Below are positions 17,842 to 25,261 of a stretch of DNA of 64,000 bases, in pieces. Both the position numbers and the translations under genes were made by a program. Below the pieces are notes generated by a model. The model made no database searches. It was not told the origin of the DNA and saw only the letters and a program-made list of their open reading frames with translations. The stretch comes from Lachnospiraceae bacterium. GTDB taxonomy: Bacteria > Bacillota > Clostridia > Lachnospirales > Lachnospiraceae. The DNA is taken from NCBI GenBank assembly GCA_902363555.1, contig CABJAM010000001.1:558001-622000 (forward strand), written 5' to 3'. The first letter of the stretch is position 1. The number at the start of each line of letters is the position of its first letter.

Positions 17842-17923
17842 AGTCGCGCTGATGCGCGAGCAGGTCAACGATTTCCTTCGTAAATCCCTGACAAGAGATG
17901 CGCGAGCAGGTCATCAACTTTGG
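17842..17923. repeat. Interspersed repeat, 1.5 copies (same family as 52225-52414)
   Basis: GCGCTGATGCGCGAGCAGGT, then CAACGATTTCCTTCG and AAATCCCTGACAA at 17842-17893, followed by a partial second copy from 17897. The same core forms three tandem copies at 52225-52414. It lies directly before the MFS gene and carries no gene of its own; the short open frames through it are by-products of the repeat. Confidence 0.75.
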
Positions 17924-17936
17924 GGGAGAAAAAAAG

Positions 17937-19253
17937 ATGACTGTTAATAGTAAAATGCTGAAAGCCGCGATTTTGTCCATCTCCCTTGGAACGCTGGTGA
18001 ATAACTCTGCATCTGTGATCCTTGGCAGCATGGAGAGTGATTTCCCGGATGTTCCCAGGGTGACGCTCCAATGCTTTGTGACCTATCCCACACTGATGGT
18101 CATGCTGTTTACGCTCATCGGCGGCGTTCTGACGACGATCCTCAGCACAAAAGCAGTGCTGCTCATCGGGCTGGTCATATTTACGGTCAGCGGTATGCTG
18201 CCCATGGTATTGAATAATTTTAACGCCATGCTCGTATCCCGATTATGCCTTGGCGCTGGCCTGGGAATGGTTTCGCCGCTGTCGGTGAGCCTGATCACAG
18301 ATTTTTATGAGGGTGAGGAGCGGGTCACACTGCTGGGCCAGCAGTTTGCCATCGGCAACATGGGGCAGACGGCGTCCATGCTCATCGTGGGCTTCCTGGC
18401 AGCCATAAGCTGGCGGCAGACCTTTTGGGTGTACAGTGTGGGGGCTGTGGTCTTTGTGATCGCACTTATATTCCTGCCGAATAATCCGCCGCGCAAGTCT
18501 GAGCTGCTTGAGCAAAAAAGGCGGAGCAGGGGGAAGGCGGAGGCGAATGCGACGATGCGGCCGCAGCCGGCAAAAACGGTGTATGCGAAAGCGCAGTTGC
18601 AGTCTGGAAAGTGGGGAGACGAATTTTCGCGGCCGCAGCCGGGAACGCGGGCGCGGATAAAAATTCCGTGCAACTGGAAAGTTATCGGGCTGGGCTTTGT
18701 TATGTTCTGCTATAACACGACCTATCTGACGACGTATTCCAATCTTGCGTTGATTATGAAGCAGGAGGGCATTGGCTCGGCAACTATGGTCGGTTATGCC
18801 ATGGCATTTATGACTGCGTCAGGAATGTGCGTAGGCATATTTTTTGGAAGGCTGTACCAGAGATTTGGCAATATCCTTGGGGCGGTCAGTGCGGCGGCTG
18901 TGGGGCTTGCATTTTTCCTTATGATCCATGCCAACAGTATGGCCTTTATCGCCATATCGCTAATCATTATGGGTTCCGGAAATTCACTGCTGATGCCTTT
19001 TGGGTATTATCATGTGAGTAAGGCTGCGCCGAAAGAATCCTCGTCCTTTAGTATGTCCATCGTCCAGGCGGCGGTCAGCGCAGGCTCCTTCTGCTCGCCG
19101 TATATTTATGGAAATGCGGTGAGGTTGCTTGGGCAAAGCAGCGGGAGGTTTACGTTTGTGCTGGCGGCCTGTGTGATTGCCGTTGGAGCCGCCGGGCTGC
19201 TTGTGTATGGGGTGCGGAGCCGGGGAAGAAGATTTGGAAAAATGTTAATTTAA
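17937..19253 (+). CDS. MFS transporter
   Basis: A 438-residue major facilitator with about 12 hydrophobic segments. A long basic Arg/Lys/Ala-rich cytoplasmic loop (about residues 190-245) separates the two six-helix halves. GGGGGAG lies 9 bases before ATG 17937; the frame stays open upstream only because it runs through the interspersed repeat. The substrate is unknown. Its place at the end of the LacI-Opp-isomerase island suggests uptake or export of a related small compound. A terminator follows at 19279. Confidence 0.82.
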   Translation: MTVNSKMLKAAILSISLGTLVNNSASVILGSMESDFPDVPRVTLQCFVTYPTLMVMLFTLIGGVLTTILSTKAVLLIGLVIFTVSGMLPMVLNNFNAMLVSRLCLGAGLGMVSPLSVSLITDFYEGEERVTLLGQQFAIGNMGQTASMLIVGFLAAISWRQTFWVYSVGAVVFVIALIFLPNNPPRKSELLEQKRRSRGKAEANATMRPQPAKTVYAKAQLQSGKWGDEFSRPQPGTRARIKIPCNWKVIGLGFVMFCYNTTYLTTYSNLALIMKQEGIGSATMVGYAMAFMTASGMCVGIFFGRLYQRFGNILGAVSAAAVGLAFFLMIHANSMAFIAISLIIMGSGNSLLMPFGYYHVSKAAPKESSSFSMSIVQAAVSAGSFCSPYIYGNAVRLLGQSSGRFTFVLAACVIAVGAAGLLVYGVRSRGRRFGKMLI

Positions 19254-19278
19254 AGCAATAAAATACATATATTTAGAA

Positions 19279-19330
19279 AAAATCAACAATAATTACGATA
19301 ATTTCGTTATTATTGTTGATTTTGTTTTTG
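19279..19330 (+). terminator. AT-rich terminator after the MFS gene
   Basis: A 15-bp stem with arms AAAATCAACAATAAT (19279-19293) and ATTATTGTTGATTTT (19309-19323), a short inner ACGA/TCGT pairing, then TTTTGTTTTTG. Confidence 0.75.
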
Positions 19331-19462
19331 CCTCATCTAACGAGAATCAGTGAAGATATCCAGGATATAATTCGGACACAAGTACAGCAGAGCCTGAGGG
19401 CTCTCTTTAATGAATATTGCAATAAACATACGGATATATCTCCATATTATCCGGAAAACTTA

Positions 19463-19508
19463 AAAAAGTTGGTTAGACGCTGTTGGGGCATCTAATCAAC
19501 TTTTTGTT
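19463..19508 (+). terminator. Second intrinsic terminator in decayed region
   Basis: Arms AAAAAGTTGGTTAGA (19463-19477) and TCTAATCAACTTTTT (19491-19505) pair with one G-T wobble around a 13-base loop. Between this and the preceding terminator there is only a 60-codon open frame with no recognisable domain or ribosome site, so it may mark the end of a lost gene. Confidence 0.65.
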
Positions 19509-19641
19509 ATTATGGCAGTTCGTTATCTCTAATTTCCCTCGTAGAAAAACTTGCTTAATTTAACATTTAAATAGCGTATCAAACGATTCAGTTTAGCATT
19601 GAGTATATAATATTTGATCTTTGTCAATTTCAAACATGTAA

Positions 19642-19989
19642 TTACCTCGGTGCCTTTATTTCTATATTTAAAACTTTAATAAATGACAGAGAGTAGTTTT
19701 CAATTGTTGGATAGTATACCCCGTCTTCCGTAGCTGTCAATTGAAATAAAAACGAAGTTTTTTTAGCGTCATCGTAATCATAATACATACCATCTTTTAC
19801 ATACCCAAAGCCCATAACCTCTCCATCCCCAGTGCAGCCAGTATAGTCCGGGTCAATATCAAATGATAGTTCAAGACACTCACCTTCTTTCAGGTTCCAA
19901 CCTGAATAATCTTCTTTTGTAAATATGGCAAGATTGTAACTATTAAATATGAATCCTGCATATTTGTGAAAGGTATCTGTTTTTCTTTC
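19642..19989 (-). pseudogene. Fragment of an unrecognised protein gene (no start)
   Basis: The minus strand is open for 115 codons, from an in-frame TAG at 19990-19992 down to TAA at 19642-19644, with no plausible start. The translation looks like real protein: KYAGFIFNSYNLAIFTKED, then LELSFDIDPDYTGCTGDGEV, then VKDGMYYDYDD and a C-terminal IENYSLSFIKV. It has alternating hydrophobic and charged residues as in a secreted beta-rich domain. The 5' part appears deleted or frame-shifted. I do not recognise the family. Confidence 0.5.
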
Positions 19990-20130
19990 CTAAAGTTCAT
20001 TAATGATATTTGAAAGGTATGCGAATTTTAAATATAAGTATGGGAATCGGCACTTTCGGTGCTGATTTATGCCGTTGTATTTATTTCAAAAACTGTAAAT
20101 ATAGTCCTTTCATAGTAATGCTCTCCTGTC

Positions 20131-21066
20131 TCAGAGCTTAGGGTCAATTTGGCCCGGAGTTTTTGCGGATTTTATCGACCCTGGTGTTGGCATTTGAGAC
20201 AAAACAATGGCAATGAACATAAGTACACAGCCAAACGCCTCTTTGAACTTTAATGACTCTCCCAAAATAAGCCAACCGGACAGTACAGAAAAGACGGATT
20301 CTAAACTCAAAATTAGCGATGTTGCCACGGGTGAAACTTCTTTTTGTCCCAACGCTTGCAAGGTATAAGCAATTCCACAGGAGAAAATTCCGGTATATAG
20401 GATGGGGGCACCAGCTTCAATAATTGATTGCAGACTGGGCCGTTCAATCAATAACGCCGCGATTGCGCTCAATACTCCACACACGAAAAATTGTAAACAC
20501 GAAAGTCTTACACAATCTACACGCGACGAGAAGTAGTCGACCGTGAGAATATGAATGGCTGTAGAAAGCGCGCAGAATAGGACAAAAGTATCCCCGACTC
20601 CCAAGGTGAATTTTTCGTTCATACAAAGCAGATACATGCCAACAATTCCAAGAAGTATGCAAAACCAAATATATAAAGGCACACGTTTGCCGAAAAACAG
20701 CCCCAAGATCGGAACGATTACAATATATAGGGCTGTGATAAATCCGGCCTTTCCAACGGTTGTATATGCAATACCAATTTGCTGTAATGAAGCAGTAACA
20801 AACACAATACAGCCGCAAATTATTCCACCTTGAAAAAGTTTGTTATCTTTGGCCTTGTGGCAGGAGGTGCTTGTTTTTTGCCGAGTTTTGTGGTAACTTG
20901 TAAAAAGAATAAACGGCAACAATATGATTGCTCCAATAAAAAAACGTGCGGCATTAAAAGTAAATGGCCCCACATGATTTGTTCCAAAACTTTGAGCGAC
21001 CAGTGATGTTCCCCATATTAGCGTTGCAATAAACAGTAGTATGCCACCATATACTTTCGTTTTCAA
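20131..21066 (-). CDS. EamA/DMT-family transporter
   Basis: A 311-residue membrane protein with ten hydrophobic segments in two EamA repeats. The start has LLFIATLIWGTSLVAQSFG and the second repeat shows PVATSLILSLESVFSVLSGWLILGE, the hallmark of drug/metabolite transporters. A GGGGGCG sequence precedes the ATG on the minus strand. It is divergent from a CGNR zinc-finger regulator; its promoter (-35 TTGACA at 21148-21153, 17-base spacer, -10 TATTAT at 21125-21130, minus strand) overlaps two operators. It probably exports a metabolite or toxic compound sensed by that regulator. Confidence 0.88.
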   Translation of the reverse strand: MKTKVYGGILLFIATLIWGTSLVAQSFGTNHVGPFTFNAARFFIGAIILLPFILFTSYHKTRQKTSTSCHKAKDNKLFQGGIICGCIVFVTASLQQIGIAYTTVGKAGFITALYIVIVPILGLFFGKRVPLYIWFCILLGIVGMYLLCMNEKFTLGVGDTFVLFCALSTAIHILTVDYFSSRVDCVRLSCLQFFVCGVLSAIAALLIERPSLQSIIEAGAPILYTGIFSCGIAYTLQALGQKEVSPVATSLILSLESVFSVLSGWLILGESLKFKEAFGCVLMFIAIVLSQMPTPGSIKSAKTPGQIDPKL

Positions 21067-21084
21067 AAAATAACGCCCCCTTTT

Positions 21085-21114
21085 GTAACTTTCATTTTTT
21101 GAAATGAGAGTTAC
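21085..21114. promoter_or_regulatory. 30-bp palindromic operator A
   Basis: Arms GTAACTTTCATTT (21085-21097) and AAATGAGAGTTAC (21102-21114) pair at 12 of 13 positions around a 4-base centre. It lies between the predicted EamA transcription start and its gene, and contains the possible -35 TTGAAA (21099-21104) of the regulator promoter. Confidence 0.65.
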
Positions 21115-21123
21115 TTATAACCA

Positions 21124-21130
21124 TATAATA
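21124..21130. promoter_or_regulatory. Shared -10 region of two divergent promoters
   Basis: The plus strand reads TATAAT (21124-21129) for the regulator, with TTGAAA 19 bases upstream. The minus strand reads TATTAT (21130-21125) for the transporter, with a perfect TTGACA 17 bases upstream. The two promoters therefore overlap and cannot be occupied independently. Confidence 0.55.
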
Positions 21131-21142
21131 CGCCTGCATTAT

Positions 21143-21172
21143 GTAACTGTCAATATTATTATTGAAAGTTAC
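21143..21172. promoter_or_regulatory. 30-bp palindromic operator B
   Basis: Arms GTAACTGTCAATA (21143-21155) and TATTGAAAGTTAC (21160-21172) pair at 12 of 13 positions around a 4-base centre, the same layout as operator A exactly 58 bases away. It contains the transporter -35 box and covers the early transcribed region of the regulator. Confidence 0.65.
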
Positions 21173-21203
21173 AACGCCACAACAAACCATCGGAGGGTCT
21201 GAA

Positions 21204-21737
21204 ATGGATTTTTTATGTCTGGACTTTATAAATAGTCGCTGGTATATTACCCACAAGCCTTATTATGATCCAATGGACAGTCGTGATTGGCTGGAGAAGA
21301 TAAGCACACGTTATAGCTTGCCTGAAATATGTTTAGTCAAAAATATTGGTGAACTCAAGACCTTCCGTGAATTGCTGTTTCATGCACTTTTGGAGCTTTG
21401 TATTGAATGCAAAATACAAGGAAATTACATTCAAAAGGTAAATGATATATTAGCAAATGGTCATGTTCGATCAGTCCTTATTCCCAAGGGTGGCGGCTAT
21501 TGTCTACAGGTGCAACATCATTGCGATGATTTGACCTGGGTAATGTATCAAATCGCATTATCCTTTTCGGAATTGATAACTGAATATCCTATCGACAACT
21601 TAAAAAAATGCGGAAATCCTGATTGTGATTGGATTTTTTATGATGACAGTAAAAGTCACACGAGGAAATGGTGTGACAATAGGTGTGCTAGTTTAATGAA
21701 AGTTCGTAAGTTTAGAGCAAAGGGCGCGGAAAAATAA
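21204..21737 (+). CDS. CGNR zinc-finger (ABATE-domain) transcriptional regulator
   Basis: A 177-residue regulator. The N-terminal ABATE-like domain begins MDFLCLDFINSRW, and the C-terminal CGNR finger (about residues 130-170) shows KKCGNPDCDWIFYDDSK, then RKWCDNRCASLMKVRKFRAK, with the four Cys ligands and the basic helix. CGGAGGG 7 bases upstream fixes ATG 21204; a further TTG frame extends into operator B and is less likely. It is divergent from the EamA transporter, with two long palindromes between them, so it probably controls that transporter and itself. Confidence 0.85.
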   Translation: MDFLCLDFINSRWYITHKPYYDPMDSRDWLEKISTRYSLPEICLVKNIGELKTFRELLFHALLELCIECKIQGNYIQKVNDILANGHVRSVLIPKGGGYCLQVQHHCDDLTWVMYQIALSFSELITEYPIDNLKKCGNPDCDWIFYDDSKSHTRKWCDNRCASLMKVRKFRAKGAEK

Positions 21738-22030
21738 AGACGTTTCAGGGGGTGCCACAAAACGGCAAGCCTCACAACGGAAAACGCCGTTCCTTGTTTC
21801 CTTTGGGCGGCGTTTCTGTAATGTGATAGCTTTTATTTTTTGCCCTGTTGATGGGCTTTTTTCAGTTTTCCTATTTTATACAGCTCTTATGTAGATACAG
21901 TAGGAAAAAATGCAAAAAAGATTGAAGAATATATTCATAATTAAAAGAGGATTTAGAATATGACCAAATGACACTGAAAGAATATATTGACCCGTTTACG
22001 GGTGAGCCGGTAGAACCGAACAAGAAGAAG
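21738..22030. other. Decayed mobile-element-like stretch
   Basis: No full gene. It holds an AAACGCCG/CGGCGTTT hairpin (21782-21815), a weak GCCC/GGGC stem with six T residues (21842-21862), and a 21-codon frame at 21968-22033 (MTLKEYIDPF...EPNKKK) that resembles the tail of a longer protein. Stops lie in all frames upstream of it. Confidence 0.4.
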
Positions 22031-22150
22031 TAACCCTTTAGGGTTAGTTAGGAATATAGTGCGGAAGGCGGCCTATTCAGAGCCTCTTTAGAGGCAAGCA
22101 GGGAACAGCGGCTTATAGCCGCAGAGCAAACCACCGGTTAAGCCGGTGGT
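22031..22150 (+). ncRNA. Array of four hairpins, possible structured RNA or transposon end
   Basis: Four consecutive stem-loops: TAACCC-TTTA-GGGTTA (22031-22046), GCCTC-TTTA-GAGGC (22082-22095), GCGGCT-TAT-AGCCGC (22108-22122) and ACCACCGG-TTAAG-CCGGTGGT (22130-22150). The first overlaps the stop of the small frame before it. Dense hairpins at an element end are known for IS200/IS605-type transposons and their guide RNAs, but no transposase or TnpB/IscB gene is present, so this is a tentative remnant. Confidence 0.4.
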
Positions 22151-22214
22151 CCTGATTTGGACCAACTATTTCCCGACAGCCCCATGTCCTACGAGATGAT
22201 TTTTAGTTCGTAGA

Positions 22215-22682
22215 TCAGGTGTTTAGCTCCTTATGAATATACATTCGTGTCATCTGAGGTTCCCCATCGCCCTGAACCATACATAGAAATTCCCATCCAT
22301 ATCTTTCATAAAAATCCGTATGATCTGTAATTAAATACAATGTATCAATTCCCCTGGATTTCATATCTTTACATAGAAAATTTAACAGGCGCCCGGCAAT
22401 TCCCTGACCGCGGTATTCCTCTTCAGTATAAACGGCACATACATTTGGCGTAAGGTCTTTTCTGTCGTGAAAATCATTTTCGATAACGCCCATTCCGCCA
22501 ATTATTTTGCTTCCATCTAAGCAAAGATACCATGATGGGATGATGGCACCATCTGCCAGTGAATCGTCAATACTTTCCTGATAGGCTTCCAGCGGGATAC
22601 CCCATTTATTATGAAACCATTCTGCGGCGATATCCTTTAATTCTGGATGTTGGCAAATATTTATTATCTGGTAATTATTCAT
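22215..22682 (-). CDS. GNAT-family N-acetyltransferase
   Basis: A 155-residue acetyl-CoA dependent acetyltransferase. The acetyl-CoA loop is visible as EEEYRGQGIAGRLLNFL (about residue 90), preceded by the beta-strand VCAVYTEEEY and followed by YLITDHTDFYERYGWEF, the usual C-terminal GNAT pattern. The substrate is unknown. It lies 30 bases downstream of the AraC regulator on the same strand and could be in its transcript. Confidence 0.85.
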   Translation of the reverse strand: MNNYQIINICQHPELKDIAAEWFHNKWGIPLEAYQESIDDSLADGAIIPSWYLCLDGSKIIGGMGVIENDFHDRKDLTPNVCAVYTEEEYRGQGIAGRLLNFLCKDMKSRGIDTLYLITDHTDFYERYGWEFLCMVQGDGEPQMTRMYIHKELNT

Positions 22683-22712
22683 TTTGTTTAGTCCTCTCTT
22701 GTAAGCTAAATT

Positions 22713-23552
22713 TTATTGCTCCGTCTTGTTATACCTCAGTTGTCTTGGCGTTCCGCCGTACATTTCCCTAAAAGTCTGCATAAAGACCTTGTAATTGGTG
22801 ACACCGTTGCGTTCCATAAGTGTTGACAGATTTGCGTCCGACACATGCATTTCCTCGTACACACGGCTGGCCCGGTAGCAGTTCAGGTAATCCAGAAATG
22901 TCTGCCCGGTATATTTGCGAAAAATGCGGCAGAAGTGCTCTCTGGAAACGCCCAGAAATTCCGCTGCCTGACTCAGACTTATCCGGTCCATGTAATTATC
23001 CTGCGCCCATTTCATAACATCGATAACCCGTTGCAGGTCACGGTGGCTGCTTTGCGCCGCGGCCGGTTTTGTCTGCCGGGAAAAGTTCCGGTACAGCAGA
23101 TACAGAACTTCATACAGCTTAGCCATAAACAGCAGTGACCAGCCATCATCCTTGGCCAGATAAACGTCTCTCATGTGACGGAAAGCCGATTTCAATTCCG
23201 GCAGCGCGTCGATTTTTACGGCCGGGATAAAATTATCAAAATGTACAATTTCAAAGGCTGGCAGCATTTCCTGTAAACGCTGGAGGGAGATTTGGATCAA
23301 TAAATATGGCGCCTGAGGCATGAGTGATTTTGTCCGGTGCAGCTCATTGGCATTGACGATCAGCAGGTCATCGGGATTTAATATATAATCAGCACTCTGG
23401 ACGACGGCAGTCATCTGCCCCTGGAGCTGATACAATATTTCGATGTGTTCATGCCAATGGGTGGCCATAAGCTTGCAATTTTCGTGGAGTCCGAAAAAAA
23501 CAGGCAGTTTGTCATCGTCCTTTATGATTTCGTGCTGGGCGAAAGTTTCCAT
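22713..23552 (-). CDS. AraC-family transcriptional regulator
   Basis: A 279-residue regulator with an N-terminal cupin sensor (HWHEHIEILYQLQGQMTAVV, about residues 32-52) and a C-terminal double helix-turn-helix (about 175-275) containing LSQAAEFLGVSREHFCRIFRK and YRASRVYEEM. It is divergent from the M81 peptidase gene, so it probably activates the M81-M24 pair in response to a small molecule. The second helix-turn-helix (LMERNGVTNYKVFMQTFREMYG) replaces the usual GF/Y-D residues but keeps the TPRQLR end. Confidence 0.88.
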   Translation of the reverse strand: METFAQHEIIKDDDKLPVFFGLHENCKLMATHWHEHIEILYQLQGQMTAVVQSADYILNPDDLLIVNANELHRTKSLMPQAPYLLIQISLQRLQEMLPAFEIVHFDNFIPAVKIDALPELKSAFRHMRDVYLAKDDGWSLLFMAKLYEVLYLLYRNFSRQTKPAAAQSSHRDLQRVIDVMKWAQDNYMDRISLSQAAEFLGVSREHFCRIFRKYTGQTFLDYLNCYRASRVYEEMHVSDANLSTLMERNGVTNYKVFMQTFREMYGGTPRQLRYNKTEQ

Positions 23553-23778
23553 ATAAAACCTCCATATTTTAGGAAATTCAACAAAGTTTTCGGTGTTATG
23601 AAAATCATATCATCTGTCGTAGATTATATCAATATCAACCATATATTTATCAAAAAAGATGGTAGTTTTATCAATTTCACGTGTTTATACTGATGGTATA
23701 ACAGATGTAGGGGAACAGTTCAGAATAACCGGACTGTTACGATGTAAGTTACATGTTTAGAATGAATGGAGGATGTTT

Positions 23779-25218
23779 ATGAAAGTTTTAATTGGGGCCT
23801 TTGATACCGAATCCAACGCTTATATTCCGGTGATGAACAATATGACCGATTACCGGCTCACCTTCGGCAATGATTTGATCGAGAACTTTAAAGGCGGGGA
23901 TATTTTCCGGGCCGAGGGCATCGAGATGATCCCGGCGGTTGCGGCCAGCGGCGGGCCATCCGGCGTGCTGGAGCGTGACACTTTTGATTATATCGAAGGG
24001 CAGCTACTCAAAGCCGTCCGAAGGCATTTGTATGATATTGACGGCATATTTTTGAACCTGCACGGCGGCAGCGAAGTCGAGGGGCTGGGGTCCGCGGATC
24101 ATCATATTGCCCGGGAAATACGAAGAATTGTCGGGCCATATATGCCCATTGCCATTGTATGTGACCCTCATGGAAATCTGAGCAAAGAATACGTGGAGGA
24201 ATCCGCGACGATTATCCGCACATACCGCCATTCGCCCCATACCGATGCAGATGAAACCTGTGATCGTGTGGCAAAAATGCTGTGCGGCCTGCTAAAAAAC
24301 AGGCGCAATATCCATTCGGTCTATCGCAGGCTTCCCATGCTTTTTGAAGGGGAACAGAGTGTTTCCACGGATGAACCGGTCCGCAGTATAAATGCCTATA
24401 TGGATGCGCTGGAAAAGGACCCAAGAATAATGAGCTGCTCCTGGCACGTGGGATATACACGCCACGACACACCGGTGGCTGGCTGCGGCATTGTGGTCAT
24501 CCCGGAAACCGAAGCGGACCAGGCTTATGCGGAGGAAATTGCCGACAAGCTGGCCGCATTTGCGTGGGATCGCCGGCGGGAATTTCATTTTACCGGTCTT
24601 GCCCAGGAGCCCGACGTGGCGTTAAAAACGGCTCTGGCGCAAAATGCAGCGCCCTGTGTTATTACTGATTCCGGAGACAATATTACGTCCGGCTCCTGCG
24701 GCTGGAATACCTATATTTTAAGACAGGTCATAGATCTTCCAAAGCTGGAAAAATCCGTGCTGTTCGCTTCCATCTGCGATCCGGCCGCCTGCCGGAAGCT
24801 TTGGACCATGCCAGTAGGCACTCAAACTCAGCTCCGCCTTGGGGTGGGTTATGATGAAATGTCCGCGCCGGTGGAGCTGGACATTGTCATCAAGATCAAG
24901 GGGGAATCGCTGCGCCCGGTGGGGATCAGCGCTATCCTCGGCCACTGTGTCACCGTTTCGGTCGTGGATAGGCCTGTGGATATCATTATTACAGATGACC
25001 GGGCGGGATACTATAAGAAGGAACAGTTCGACCGGGCCGGTGTGGACTGGCTGGATTATGACATCACCGTGGTAAAGCTGGGATATATTTTCCCGGAGCT
25101 TAAGGAGAAAGCCGCATTTTATGTGATGAGCCTGACCGGCGGCGCAACGCAGCAAAAAATATGGGAAATTCCATATAAGAGAATCCTGCGCCCCATGTTC
25201 CCCATCGATGATATTTAA
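23779..25218 (+). CDS. M81-family metallopeptidase (MlrC-like)
   Basis: A 479-residue protein of the MlrC/DUF1485 family. The start has GAFDTESNAYIP, with the ES/TN motif of M81, and possible metal-binding motifs are HGGSEVEG (about residue 95) and CDPHGNLS (about 131). The C-terminal MlrC domain holds ITDSGDNITSGSCGWN. MlrC was defined as the enzyme that finishes degradation of linear microcystin peptides; relatives are common in gut Clostridia without known substrate. AATGGAGG 6 bases upstream fixes ATG 23779. The M24-type gene follows after 43 bases. Confidence 0.85.
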   Translation: MKVLIGAFDTESNAYIPVMNNMTDYRLTFGNDLIENFKGGDIFRAEGIEMIPAVAASGGPSGVLERDTFDYIEGQLLKAVRRHLYDIDGIFLNLHGGSEVEGLGSADHHIAREIRRIVGPYMPIAIVCDPHGNLSKEYVEESATIIRTYRHSPHTDADETCDRVAKMLCGLLKNRRNIHSVYRRLPMLFEGEQSVSTDEPVRSINAYMDALEKDPRIMSCSWHVGYTRHDTPVAGCGIVVIPETEADQAYAEEIADKLAAFAWDRRREFHFTGLAQEPDVALKTALAQNAAPCVITDSGDNITSGSCGWNTYILRQVIDLPKLEKSVLFASICDPAACRKLWTMPVGTQTQLRLGVGYDEMSAPVELDIVIKIKGESLRPVGISAILGHCVTVSVVDRPVDIIITDDRAGYYKKEQFDRAGVDWLDYDITVVKLGYIFPELKEKAAFYVMSLTGGATQQKIWEIPYKRILRPMFPIDDI

Positions 25219-25261
25219 ACGTTCGGCCCCTCAGAACTGTTACCGGAAAGGAGAAGGATTT

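Noticed and set aside
17898..17936. Upstream start for the MFS gene
   Set aside because: These codons lie in the interspersed repeat; GGGGGAG fits ATG 17937.
19313..19495. 60-codon frame between two terminators
   Set aside because: It begins inside a terminator stem, has no ribosome site and shows no known domain.
23681..23702. Promoter of the M81 gene with -10 TATAAC
   Set aside because: No -35 box with acceptable match or spacing was found upstream, so I did not list it.
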